DNA of 51,335 nt from Ruminococcus sp. (GTDB lineage: Bacteria > Bacillota > Clostridia > Oscillospirales > Ruminococcaceae), in assembly GCA_017529875.1 (NCBI GenBank), contig JAFXNC010000014.1, positions 1 through 51,335 of the forward strand, given 5' to 3'. The notes beneath the pieces are model-generated. The model was not told the origin of the DNA. It saw only the letters and a program-made list of their open reading frames with translations, and searched no databases. Positions within the stretch are counted from its first letter, which is position 1, and every line of letters starts with the position of its first letter. Shown piece by piece: positions 1 to 8,528 of the stretch. The position numbers and the translations under genes are program-made.

Positions 1-232
1 CCCCCATTTAGATAATCCGGAGAGAACGCAGCGCCAAAGGACGAGCCCCGACGAAGCCGGGGGGAAGTTTCTTGCTCGTCTGCGCTCGCAAGAAACTGGG
101 GGCTGTGCCCCCCATTTAGATAATCTGGAGAGAACGCCGCCCCAAAGTTCGAGCCCCGACGAAGCCGGGGGGAAGTTTCTTGCTCGTCTGCGCTCGCAAG
201 AAACCGGGGGCTCCGCCCCCCATTTAGATAAT
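1..232. repeat. 108-bp direct tandem repeat, about 2.1 units
   Basis: Two near-identical 108-bp units start at 1 and 109 and a third begins at 217 but stops after about 16 bases. Each unit carries three possible hairpins: CCCCG/CGGGG, a perfect 9-bp stem GTTTCTTGC/GCAAGAAAC, and GGGGGC/GCCCCC at the unit junction. The array probably continues to the left of the window. No open frame of note crosses it. It lies downstream of the leftward dockerin gene, so it is intergenic. Confidence 0.85.
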
Positions 233-260
233 AGCAAACGCAGTGCCGCCCCTCCTCGCC

Positions 261-299
261 AAAAAAATACCCCGCCATGCACCAAAGCACAGCGGGGTA
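261..299 (-). terminator. Rho-independent terminator of the dockerin gene
   Basis: On the minus strand an 8-bp stem TACCCCGC/GCGGGGTA (268-275 with 292-299) is followed by seven T residues (261-267). It sits just past the stop codon at 320. Confidence 0.8.
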
Positions 300-319
300 A
301 AGCTATTCAGTTGAGCCTG

Positions 320-2398
320 TCACTTGCTCTGTTTGAGCAGCAGCTTCTGCAGCAGAGCGTAGTCGCGCATGGAGAGCTTGCCGTCGCCGTCCATGTCGGA
401 GTTTGTCATGTTGATCTCTACCGAACCGGGCTTGAGCAGGTGCTTCTGCATCAGAGCGTAGTCGCGCATATTGACCTTGCCGTTGCCGTCAACGTCGCCT
501 TTAAGAACGCTGGCCAAGGTATAGGTCCAGGTCACGCTGTTGTTGCCGCTTTGATCCGTAGAGATCGCACCGACGGTCTTGCCGTTGATCTTTACACAGA
601 GCGGTGAGCCGAACTCATATCCGTTCTTCGTATTGAACTTTATCGAAACGGTGTACTCCCTGCCGGCCACGAATACGCTGCCGTCCTGCATCGCCACATG
701 GTCGCGGTCCAGCCACTTCATGCTGATGACCTCGATGCCGGTGGTGGCTTCTATCGCGTCGCTGATGTGCTCGCCTGCCTTCGGCTCGGTGACCTCAAAT
801 TCCACAGTGTCTAAGGTGACCATGGTGCCTGGCATGACGTAGGTCACTTCATAGACTCTGTATGCGCTGTATTTCAGGTACTCGGTCGCTTCTCTGCTGC
901 CGTTTACCTTGACAGTGATGTTTTTCGTGAACTCATAGCCTTCCACGGGACGGAGATTGAAACGTGCTGTGCAGCTGGCGCCCAGCTCGAACTTGTCGCC
1001 TGCGGACATTACTTCTGCGTCCTGATACCAGATACCCTTGTTTCGTGTGTCGTCTGATAATGCTCCGGAGTAAAGGGTCACGCCCGGGGTGATAGAGATC
1101 ATGATCCTGCTCATGTAATTGCCGACCTTCGGCTCGGTGATGATCACGTCCACGTCTGAAACGGTGACCTTCGGGCACACATAGTCAACGGTAACTTTGC
1201 AGTACAGCTCGCTGGCCTGTCTCTCGACTACGGGATGAGGATCGACGTCGTAGTTGACGATCACCTCGGGGAGCTTGCCGATGACATAGCCGCCTGCTGC
1301 GGTGAGAAGCGCGGTCATTCTGTATGTGTGACCGCCGATAAAGGTGTTTTCTGTATAAAGCTGCGAGCCGGTGGTCAGGTCGAACCACTCGGTGCTGACG
1401 GTGTTCAGTGTGATGCCCTCAGAGTCGGTAACAGAGGCTTTTGTCTGTTTTGCACCGTGCTTGGGCTTTGTGACGCTGAGTACTGCGCTCTTGGCGTTTT
1501 TGCAGGATATGACCAGATCCTTGCACTTTGACTTGTAATCATAGCGGTTGGTCTGTGCTGCGTCGATGTATATGGTGGAGCTGGTGGAGATATTGTCTAT
1601 ATTGATGCCCCATTTGAAGCTGCCGTTGGCAGCATGGAAGTTTCCTGCCAATACCTTAAGGTCTCCGGTGATGCTCAAGATCCCGGATATGTTCTGGCCG
1701 TTGCCGTTATAGGTGAATTTACCGTCGGCGATCACGGTCCCGGAGCCGGAAACAGCGTAAATAATGGCAGCCTCAGTTGAATACTTACCGCCGTTTATAT
1801 CAAGTGTTCCGTCGCTGTAAATCACATAGGAGTTTTTTCCGGTAAAGGTACCGTCGTTTATGATCGTGGTACCTTTGTTGTTTATGATCTTGTTGTTATC
1901 TGATTTGAAGGTGCCCTTGTTGATGATCAGCCTGGAGTTTGCGTCTACCTGGAAGATCCTGCATCCGGTACCGGTCTGTCCTTCGAGAGCGATGCTGCTG
2001 CTGATCTTACCGCCGCCCACGGAATCGTCGATGACCAGAGTAGAGTTGGTGATCCTGAACATCTCAGTATCGGTAGTAGTCGCGGTACGCTCCAGCTTAT
2101 GACCCGCAAGGTCGATATGAACTACGCGGTCCGCTGACTCATCGTCGGCTACGTCAAAATAATGAAGGCTGCCGGTATCGTTGCTGGTGAGATCTGCGCT
2201 CAGCTTGATATACATACTTTCGGAGCTGGATCTGATCAGCGACCTTAATTCTGTGTAGCCCGAGACGATATAAGGGCTGGTCTCGCTCCCCGCACCTGTG
2301 TAGGCGTCCGCTCTGAACGCCCCTGCGGGCAGGAATGCCAACAGGCTCAGCACCAGTGCCAGCGCTGTCAGCAGGCTTGATGATCTGCGTGTTTTCAT
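320..2398 (-). CDS. Secreted dockerin-containing protein with beta-helix-like repeats
   Basis: 692 residues. A signal peptide (about residues 1-32: basic n-region, long hydrophobic core, small residues before cleavage) indicates export. The middle, roughly 130-280, has short Asn/Gly-rich repeats of the kind seen in right-handed beta-helix or adhesin-like proteins. The last ~58 residues are a dockerin: two Ca-loop segments of the form DxDGxGKxxMRDYALxQK separated by a linker. Dockerins anchor proteins to cohesins of a cellulosome-type scaffold, so an extracellular carbohydrate-related role is likely; no catalytic domain was recognised. The start is fixed by GGAGG eight bases upstream of ATG. 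Related signal and dockerin sequences occur in the proteins at 39620 and 47223. Confidence 0.85.
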   Translation of the reverse strand: MKTRRSSSLLTALALVLSLLAFLPAGAFRADAYTGAGSETSPYIVSGYTELRSLIRSSSESMYIKLSADLTSNDTGSLHYFDVADDESADRVVHIDLAGHKLERTATTTDTEMFRITNSTLVIDDSVGGGKISSSIALEGQTGTGCRIFQVDANSRLIINKGTFKSDNNKIINNKGTTIINDGTFTGKNSYVIYSDGTLDINGGKYSTEAAIIYAVSGSGTVIADGKFTYNGNGQNISGILSITGDLKVLAGNFHAANGSFKWGINIDNISTSSTIYIDAAQTNRYDYKSKCKDLVISCKNAKSAVLSVTKPKHGAKQTKASVTDSEGITLNTVSTEWFDLTTGSQLYTENTFIGGHTYRMTALLTAAGGYVIGKLPEVIVNYDVDPHPVVERQASELYCKVTVDYVCPKVTVSDVDVIITEPKVGNYMSRIMISITPGVTLYSGALSDDTRNKGIWYQDAEVMSAGDKFELGASCTARFNLRPVEGYEFTKNITVKVNGSREATEYLKYSAYRVYEVTYVMPGTMVTLDTVEFEVTEPKAGEHISDAIEATTGIEVISMKWLDRDHVAMQDGSVFVAGREYTVSIKFNTKNGYEFGSPLCVKINGKTVGAISTDQSGNNSVTWTYTLASVLKGDVDGNGKVNMRDYALMQKHLLKPGSVEINMTNSDMDGDGKLSMRDYALLQKLLLKQSK

Positions 2399-2457
2399 TT
2401 ATCATACCTCCATAAATATTTACGTCCGGTCCCGGACAGGCTGTTATACCGAATAAA

Positions 2458-2486
2458 AGCATATCACAGATCAAGGGTGTTGTCAA
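2458..2486 (-). promoter_or_regulatory. Promoter of the dockerin gene with a dyad over -35
   Basis: Minus strand TTGACA (2481-2486), 17-nt spacer, TATGCT (2458-2463). A 7-bp inverted repeat ATCAAGG/CCTTGAT (about 2470-2495) brackets the -35 box and could be an operator. Confidence 0.65.
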
Positions 2487-2581
2487 TAGCCTTGATTATT
2501 TGTTTTTCCTTATTCATTCTTATTTTACCAAGATAGTCATATGAAATAATAAGTTGATAAAAAAATATTCCCCTCACCCCC

Positions 2582-2610
2582 TTGTCAAGAAGGGAAATAT
2601 ATGCTACAAT
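2582..2610 (+). promoter_or_regulatory. Sigma-A promoter of cellobiose phosphorylase
   Basis: TTGTCA (2582-2587), 17-nt spacer, TACAAT (2605-2610), about 75 bases before the start codon. The remaining stretch between the divergent genes (2399-2686) is AT-rich with no open frame. Confidence 0.75.
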
Positions 2611-2686
2611 TATATAAGGTCATTTGCGAAGACCCGGCGAAGCATCGCCTGTAATAATATTTTAACATAAAGGAGTATGATGAACT

Positions 2687-5104
2687 ATGCAGTACGGCTA
2701 CTTTGACCTGGAAAACAAAGAGTATGTCATCACCCGTCCCGACACGCCCGCTCCCTGGGCGAATTACCTCGGTTCCCCCGAGTACGGCGCTATCGTTTCC
2801 AATAACGCAGGAGGCTACAGCTTCGTCAAGAGCGGCGCTAACGGAAGAATTGCCCGCTACCGCTTCAACAGCAATATGGCTCTGCCCGGAAGATATGTTT
2901 ATATCCGCGACAACGACGCCAACGACTACTGGTCTGCATCCTGGCAGCCCGTAGGCAAGCCCCTGGATCAGTACAAGAGCAAGTGCATCCACGGCACCGC
3001 CTACACCACCATCAAGGCTCACTATACCAAGATACACAGTGCAGTCACCTACTATGTCCCCCTGAACAAGACCTATGAGGTGTGGAGGACCAAGGTGAAG
3101 AACTGCTCCGACAGATACCGCAGCCTCTCGCTGTTCGGCTTCATCGAGTTCACCAACGAGAACAACTACGAGCAGGATCAGGTAAACCTCCAGTACACCC
3201 TGTTCATCACACGGACAAGCTTCGAGAACGGCAATATGATCGTTCAGCACATCAACGAGAACTCCGGCAAGGACGCCACCGGTACTAACTACCGTGAGCG
3301 TTTCTTCGGCTCTGTGGGCGCTCCCGTTTCCGCCTACAACGGCGCTCTCGACAGCTTCATCGGCTCTTACAGGACCTACTCAAACCCCGTTGCAGTTGAG
3401 CGCGGATTCTGCGACAACAAGTGCAACTACAACTCCAACGCCTGCGGCGCTCTCCAGAGCGAGATCATGCTGGCTCCCGGCGAGGAGGCGGAGATCATCT
3501 ACATCCTGGGTCAGAAGTGCCCCGCCGAGGCCGCCAAGATCCTGGACAGCTACAAGGAGCCCGGCAAGGTTGACGCAGAGCTCAAGGAGCTCACCGACTA
3601 CTGGCACGGCCAGCTGAACAACTTCAAGGTAGAGACCCCCTCCGCCGAGTTCAATAACATGGTGAACGTATGGAACGCTTATCAGTGCTTCATCACCTTC
3701 ATCTGGTCGAGAGCCGCATCCTTCATCTACTGCGGTCTGAGAAACGGCTACGGCTACCGCGATACCGTTCAGGATATCCAGGGCATCATCCACATCAATC
3801 CGGAGCTTGCCGCCGAGAAGATCAGATTCATGCTCTCGGCTCAGGTCTCCAACGGCGGCGGTCTGCCCCTTGTTAAGTTCGACCACAAGGCCGGCCACGA
3901 GACCTGCCCCGACGAGAACGACGAGAACAGCGTATACGCCAAGGAGACCGGTCATCCCTCTTACAGAGCAGACGACGCCCTGTGGCTCTTCCCCACCGTA
4001 CTCAAATATATCGGTGAGACCGGCAACAGCGCCTTCCTGGACGAGGAGATCGTATACGCGGAGGAAGGCGGCGGAAGTGCCACCGTTTACGAGCATCTCA
4101 AGAACGCTATCCGCTTCTCTCAGGAGCGTCTCGGCGACCACAAGATGCCCGCAGGCCTCCATGCCGACTGGAACGACTGCCTGAGAATGGGCAAGAAGGG
4201 CGAGAGCACCTTTGTGGCCTTCCAGCTCTACTATGCTATGAGCGTTATGAAGGGCTGGGCTGAGGACAAGAAGGACACCGATTACATCGAGTATCTGAAC
4301 AAGGCTCAGGCCGAGCTGGGCAAGTCCCTCTCCGACTGCTGGGACGAGGACAGATTCATCCGCGGCATCCGCGAGGACGGCGTTATCGTCGGCGCGAAGA
4401 AGGACCCCGAGGCCAATATGTGGCTCAATCCTCAGAGCTGGTCGGTAATTTCCGGCTTTGCCTCCAAGGAGCAGGGCGAGACCGCTATGGAGAGCGTTCA
4501 CCGCATCCTCAACACCCCCTACGGCGTAAAGCTCCTCGAGCCCCCTTATGTAGACAACTACTTCAACGGTGCGCTGATGCACATATTCAACCCCGATACC
4601 AAGGAGAACGGCGGTATCTTCTCCCAGACTCAGGGCTGGGCTATCCTGGCAGAGTCCCTGCTGGGTCACGGCAACAGAGCCTTTGAGTACTTCCTGGAGA
4701 GCTCGCCTGCCAACATGAACGACAAGGCCGAGCAGAGAGTTCTCGAGCCCTACGTTCACGGTCAGTTCACCGAGTCCACCCGCTCGCCTTACGCGGGCAG
4801 GAGCCATGTTCACTGGCTCACCGGCACCGGCTCTACTGTAATGGTAGGCTGTGTTGAGGGTATCTGCGGCATGAGGCCCAACGCCGACGGCCTTGTTATC
4901 AGCCCCTCTATCCCCTCCGAGTGGGACGGCTTCAAGATCGAAAAACGTTTCCGCGGCAAGCTGGTGAAGATCGACATCCAGAACCCGGATCACGTTGAGT
5001 CGGGCGTTAAGTCCATGACCGTCAACGGCGAAAAGGTAGAGGGCAACTTCCTCTGCCAGTGCAAGCTGACCGACGTTACCGAGGTTACGGTGGTAATGGG
5101 ATAA
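2687..5104 (+). CDS. cbp: Cellobiose phosphorylase (GH94)
   Basis: 805 residues, the usual length for GH94 cellobiose phosphorylase (cellodextrin phosphorylases are near 1000). The enzyme splits imported cellobiose with phosphate into glucose 1-phosphate and glucose in the cytoplasm, saving ATP; no signal peptide is present, as expected. The N-terminal beta-sandwich is followed by the (alpha/alpha)6 barrel, and the general-acid aspartate lies in the HADWNDC motif (second Asp, about residue 497). Start chosen by AAGGAG ten bases upstream. It stands alone with its own promoter and terminator. A role in use of cellulose breakdown products fits the dockerin proteins in the window. A related GH94 specificity cannot be fully excluded from sequence alone. 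Confidence 0.93.
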   Translation: MQYGYFDLENKEYVITRPDTPAPWANYLGSPEYGAIVSNNAGGYSFVKSGANGRIARYRFNSNMALPGRYVYIRDNDANDYWSASWQPVGKPLDQYKSKCIHGTAYTTIKAHYTKIHSAVTYYVPLNKTYEVWRTKVKNCSDRYRSLSLFGFIEFTNENNYEQDQVNLQYTLFITRTSFENGNMIVQHINENSGKDATGTNYRERFFGSVGAPVSAYNGALDSFIGSYRTYSNPVAVERGFCDNKCNYNSNACGALQSEIMLAPGEEAEIIYILGQKCPAEAAKILDSYKEPGKVDAELKELTDYWHGQLNNFKVETPSAEFNNMVNVWNAYQCFITFIWSRAASFIYCGLRNGYGYRDTVQDIQGIIHINPELAAEKIRFMLSAQVSNGGGLPLVKFDHKAGHETCPDENDENSVYAKETGHPSYRADDALWLFPTVLKYIGETGNSAFLDEEIVYAEEGGGSATVYEHLKNAIRFSQERLGDHKMPAGLHADWNDCLRMGKKGESTFVAFQLYYAMSVMKGWAEDKKDTDYIEYLNKAQAELGKSLSDCWDEDRFIRGIREDGVIVGAKKDPEANMWLNPQSWSVISGFASKEQGETAMESVHRILNTPYGVKLLEPPYVDNYFNGALMHIFNPDTKENGGIFSQTQGWAILAESLLGHGNRAFEYFLESSPANMNDKAEQRVLEPYVHGQFTESTRSPYAGRSHVHWLTGTGSTVMVGCVEGICGMRPNADGLVISPSIPSEWDGFKIEKRFRGKLVKIDIQNPDHVESGVKSMTVNGEKVEGNFLCQCKLTDVTEVTVVMG

Positions 5105-5143
5105 GACCGGTACAGTACCGGGATCCAATATAGGCATACAGAG

Positions 5144-5177
5144 AGCGCCTGTCCAAGAAATTGGACAGGCGCTTTTT
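5144..5177 (+). terminator. Strong terminator after cellobiose phosphorylase
   Basis: Perfect 13-bp stem AGCGCCTGTCCAA (5144-5156) with its complement (5161-5173), loop GAAA, then a T tract. Confidence 0.92.
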
Positions 5178-5180
5178 GCG

Positions 5181-5360
5181 GTCAGATGTTATTTTCGGAG
5201 AGGTGCTTTTTCAGCGCCGACAGCCACTCCGGGACATCGTCGGTCTTGACTATCAGAGCGCCGTTGCGGTACTCTGCGGTCTCGCGGAAGCCGTTGTCGT
5301 TGTCAAAAAACCGCACCTCGTTGCAGCTGAGCCCCGCCTTTGTCGCGGCGCGGCTCAATA
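5181..5360 (-). pseudogene. Possible C-terminal gene fragment (about 55-60 codons)
   Basis: The minus strand is open from about 5433 to a TGA at 5181-5183 and the lower part reads as a protein-like C-terminus, ending in ...WLSALKKHLSENNI. It has no ATG, only GTG/TTG codons without a convincing ribosome binding site, and its upstream end runs into the terminator of the next gene. I do not recognise the family. It may be the remains of a truncated gene, a small gene with a non-ATG start, or chance. This is the only content of the 5178-5364 stretch. Confidence 0.3.
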
Positions 5361-5364
5361 CACG

Positions 5365-5395
5365 AAAAAGAAGGGCTGCCGGAGCAACCCTTCTT
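5365..5395 (-). terminator. Terminator of the small acidic membrane protein gene
   Basis: Minus strand hairpin with 12-bp stem (one mismatch) pairing 5368-5379 with 5384-5395, loop of four, followed by five T residues. Confidence 0.8.
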
Positions 5396-5436
5396 TTCAG
5401 GAAAGTATGAAAAAGAAAAAATTCGTAAAGTCTGAA

Positions 5437-5667
5437 TTATTCGTCGATCTCCTCAACTTCGTCTTCTACCTTGTCAAGGGTCTCCTCTGCGCCTTCCTCA
5501 GCAGCCTCTGCGGTCTCGTCAGCGTCTGCTACGCAGTCATCGAAATCATCGTCGAGCTCTTCGTAATCATAGTCCTCGAGCTCCTTGCGCTTTTTAAGAG
5601 CGAAAATAGCAGCAGTACCTGCAGCTACAACACCAACAGCAGCGATGACCTTCAGTTTCTTACCCAT
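5437..5667 (-). CDS. Small membrane-anchored protein with acidic tail
   Basis: 76 residues, family not recognised. Residues about 5-24 form one hydrophobic segment rich in Val/Ala/Gly, followed by KKRK, which suggests an N-out/C-in or N-in single-pass topology fixed by the basic patch. Residues 30-76 are almost entirely Asp, Glu and Ala and probably disordered or helical. AAGGAG lies ten bases upstream of ATG. Own promoter (5742-5770) and own terminator, so a single-gene unit. Small proteins of this layout are common in Clostridia; I cannot assign a function. Confidence 0.7.
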   Translation of the reverse strand: MGKKLKVIAAVGVVAAGTAAIFALKKRKELEDYDYEELDDDFDDCVADADETAEAAEEGAEETLDKVEDEVEEIDE

Positions 5668-5741
5668 AATAAAACACTCCTTCGTTTTGATTTTGTAATC
5701 TTATTATTTCGGCGTTATCTCCGCCCTTTCAGATTAACATT

Positions 5742-5770
5742 ATTATAACATATCGGGGCGAAATAATCAA
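5742..5770 (-). promoter_or_regulatory. Promoter of the small acidic protein gene
   Basis: Minus strand TTGATT (5765-5770), 17-nt spacer, TATAAT (5742-5747). Confidence 0.7.
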
Positions 5771-5885
5771 GCATTTTTCAAAAAAATAAAATATCTAACC
5801 AACAATTTGTGCGGATAGCACAAAAATCAACCGGCATTTTTGGCATCAAGACTTTGGCTTGTACATGATCCTGTCGAAACACGCC

Positions 5886-8033
5886 TTACTGCCTGACGCC
5901 CTTCATTGTCAGGGAGATGCGCTTTTTCTTCACGTCCACCGAGAGCACTCTCACCTTAACGATATCGCCCACCTTGACCACGTCCAGGGGGTGCTTGACA
6001 AAGCGGTCCGCCAGCTGTGAGATGTGTACAAGGCCGTCCTCGTGGACGCCGATGTCCACGAATGCGCCGAAGTCGATGACGTTGCGAACCGTGCCCATGA
6101 GCTCCATACCCTCTTGCAGGTCTTTCAGCTCCATGACCTCCCCGGAGCGCATCAGCGGCGGGGGCAGCTCGTCACGGGGGTCGCGGCCGGGTTTCATCAG
6201 CTCCGAGATAATGTCCCGCAGGGTGGGAACGCCTACCCCCAGTTCCTCTGCGAGAGCCTTAACGCCCAGCTTGTCGGCACGCTCGCTGAGCTCCGACAGG
6301 GAACCGATGTCACGGGGCTCGTAGCCGCACTTTTCCAGCAGCGCCTTGGCGGCGTTGTAGCTCTCGGGGTGTACGGCGGTGTTGTCGAGGGGGTTCTTGC
6401 CCTCACGCACCCGCAGGAAGCCCGCGCACTGCTCGAAGGCCTTGGCGCCCAGCTTGTTGACTTTCAGCAGCTGCTTGCGGTCGGTGAATGCGCCGTTTTC
6501 CTCCCGGTAGGCCACGATGTTCTTGGCGACTGTGGCATTGATGCCCGCGATGTAGGACAGCAGCGAGTGGGAGGCGGTGTTCAGGTCAACGCCCACCGAG
6601 TTCACGCAGTCCTCCACCACGCCGGAAAGTGCCTCTTCAAGCCGCTTGGGGGGCATATCGTGCTGATACTGGCCTACGCCGATAGCCTTGGGGTCGATCT
6701 TCACCAGCTCCGCCAGGGGGTCCTGCAAGCGCCGTGCGATAGATACCGCCGAACGCAGGGAAACGTCGTAATCCGGGAATTCCTCCGCCGCCAGCTTTGA
6801 TGCCGAGTACACCGACGCTCCCGCCTCGGAGACCACGATGTAGCTCACCTTCTCCGGTATCTCACGGACGATCTCAGCCACCAGTGCCTCGCTCTCCCGG
6901 GAGGCGGTGCCGTTGCCGATAGCCACCGCGTTGACGCGGTTCCTGCGTATCATCTGTATCAGCTTGCGCTTGGCGTCGGCAGTCTGATTTTTGGAGTTGA
7001 TGTAGACGATGCCGGTGTCCAGTACCTTGCCGGTGTCGTCCACCACCGCCAGCTTGCAGCCGTGGGTGTAGCCGGGGTCAAGGCCGAGGGTGGTCATGCC
7101 CTTGACAGGGGGCTGCATAAGCAGCTGACGCAGGTTCTCCTTGAAGACCTTGATAGCCCCCTCCTGCGCCTTTTCCGAGAGGTCGGATCTGACCTCCCGC
7201 TCTATGGAGGGGTAGATCAGGCGCTTGTAGCTGTCCTCGCAGGCGCTTATCATAAAGCCTGTGTAGGCGGAGCCGTTCTTGACGTACCGGGATATGCAGG
7301 CTCTCTCGCCGGCGCCCTCGTTGACCTCGACGGAGACTTTCAGAGCGTCCTCCTTCTCGCCCCGGTCAATGGCAAGGATGCGGTGTCCCGCGATCTTTGA
7401 GACCGGCTCGGAGAAGACGTAGTAGTTCTCGTAGACCGTCTCTGCGCTGTCGTCGGCGGCCTTGGAAACGACCCTGCCCACCTGCCCGAACAGCGTGCGG
7501 ATGTACTTTCTCAGCTCGGCGTTGTCGGAGATGTCCTCGGCGATGATGTCCTCGGCGCCCTGCAAGGCGTCCTCGATGCTTGCAACGCCCTTTTCCTCGC
7601 TTACGAACTGCGAGGCGGCCTCGAAGGGGGCGATGTCGTCCTTCTGCTCCAGTATGATCTGCGCCAGGGGTTCAAGACCCTTCTCACGGGCGACGGAGGC
7701 GCGGGTCTTTCTCTTGGGCTTGAAGGGGCGGTAGATGTCCTCCACCTCAACCAAAACTGTGGCCTTGCTGATGGCCTCCATGATCTCGTCGGTCATCTTG
7801 CCCTGCTCGGTGATGGAGTTGATGATCTCCTCCTTGCGCTTTTCGAGATTGCGCAGATAGGTGAGCCTGTCGGCGATCTGGCGCAGGGTCTGGTCGTCGA
7901 GGGAGCCTGTTACCTCCTTGCGGTAACGGGCGATAAAGGGTATGGTCTTGTCCTCGTCCAGCAGCGCCACGGTGTTGTCGATCTGCTCCTGTCTCAGGCC
8001 GAATTCCTTTGCAAGCATTTCATTGATGTTCAT
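5886..8033 (-). CDS. tex: Tex-family RNA-binding transcription accessory protein
   Basis: 715 residues, typical Tex length. Order as in the family: N-terminal helical region (1-~310, with the YRKEVTG segment near residue 40), YqgF/RuvC-like domain starting near TTLGLDPG (about 320), helix-hairpin-helix region (about 480-560) and a C-terminal S1 RNA-binding domain (about 640-715, GTVRNVIDFGAFVDIGVHEDG). Tex binds nucleic acid and influences transcription; in several bacteria it affects toxin or stress gene expression. Start fixed by AGAGGA eight bases upstream. It lies downstream of the superoxide reductase gene in the same direction, 102 bases apart, with a GGTGCTG/CAGCACC hairpin (8084-8107) in between. 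Confidence 0.95.
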   Translation of the reverse strand: MNINEMLAKEFGLRQEQIDNTVALLDEDKTIPFIARYRKEVTGSLDDQTLRQIADRLTYLRNLEKRKEEIINSITEQGKMTDEIMEAISKATVLVEVEDIYRPFKPKRKTRASVAREKGLEPLAQIILEQKDDIAPFEAASQFVSEEKGVASIEDALQGAEDIIAEDISDNAELRKYIRTLFGQVGRVVSKAADDSAETVYENYYVFSEPVSKIAGHRILAIDRGEKEDALKVSVEVNEGAGERACISRYVKNGSAYTGFMISACEDSYKRLIYPSIEREVRSDLSEKAQEGAIKVFKENLRQLLMQPPVKGMTTLGLDPGYTHGCKLAVVDDTGKVLDTGIVYINSKNQTADAKRKLIQMIRRNRVNAVAIGNGTASRESEALVAEIVREIPEKVSYIVVSEAGASVYSASKLAAEEFPDYDVSLRSAVSIARRLQDPLAELVKIDPKAIGVGQYQHDMPPKRLEEALSGVVEDCVNSVGVDLNTASHSLLSYIAGINATVAKNIVAYREENGAFTDRKQLLKVNKLGAKAFEQCAGFLRVREGKNPLDNTAVHPESYNAAKALLEKCGYEPRDIGSLSELSERADKLGVKALAEELGVGVPTLRDIISELMKPGRDPRDELPPPLMRSGEVMELKDLQEGMELMGTVRNVIDFGAFVDIGVHEDGLVHISQLADRFVKHPLDVVKVGDIVKVRVLSVDVKKKRISLTMKGVRQ

Positions 8034-8135
8034 TCTTGGGTTCCTCTCTGTGGTATTAAAATAGTGTATTTGCTGACAGTAAGGGTGCTGCCTTTTCAGA
8101 CAGCACCGTGATACTTTTATTGTCCGTCAGCTGTT

Positions 8136-8480
8136 TCAGGCCTTCCAGAGCCCGTGGAGATTGCAGTAGGCGTAAACCGCCTCAACGGTCTCTCCGGCGA
8201 GGGCAAAGTCTGCCGCGGGGGCGTCCCCGGCCTTAAGGAACTTGAAGTAAAGCCCCTTGTCGGTCTTGACGGCGACCCACTCGATGAAGTGCTCCGGGAG
8301 CATGGGGTGGGCAACGTCGCCTACCTTGACCGAAACGGTGCCCTCCTTGACCTCATACACCGGGACGTGCTTTTCCTTTGCGGCGTCGGTGGTGCCGGCG
8401 ATGAGCTCGGTAAGCTCCGCGCCCTCTCCGCTGAGCAGCGCAAGTACGCTCTTTCCGCTTGTGTAGAATTTCTCTGACAT
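8136..8480 (-). CDS. Superoxide reductase (neelaredoxin/desulfoferrodoxin family) lacking the N-terminal cysteines
   Basis: 114 residues. The catalytic Fe(His)4Cys site is complete: His38 in EKHVP, His58 in HPM, His64 in EHFIEW, Cys106 and His109 in CNLHG; Glu36 and Lys37 precede the first His as in active enzymes. It reduces superoxide to hydrogen peroxide without releasing oxygen, a standard anaerobe defence in the cytoplasm. The first ~35 residues align in length with the desulforedoxin domain of desulfoferrodoxin but contain no cysteine, so iron centre I is lost. GGAGG precedes the ATG. It lies between the deaminase and tex genes, all leftward. Confidence 0.92.
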   Translation of the reverse strand: MSEKFYTSGKSVLALLSGEGAELTELIAGTTDAAKEKHVPVYEVKEGTVSVKVGDVAHPMLPEHFIEWVAVKTDKGLYFKFLKAGDAPAADFALAGETVEAVYAYCNLHGLWKA

Positions 8481-8528
8481 AGTTTTTCCTCCTTTATGTA
8501 AAATATTGGGTTTATGTATCGGGGGCGC

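Noticed and set aside
1..232. CRISPR array
   Set aside because: Units are 108 bp and identical throughout with no unique spacers, and no cas gene is present.
3380..5137. 585-codon minus-strand frame opposite cellobiose phosphorylase
   Set aside because: Shadow of the coding frame; it would also run through the terminator of the real gene.
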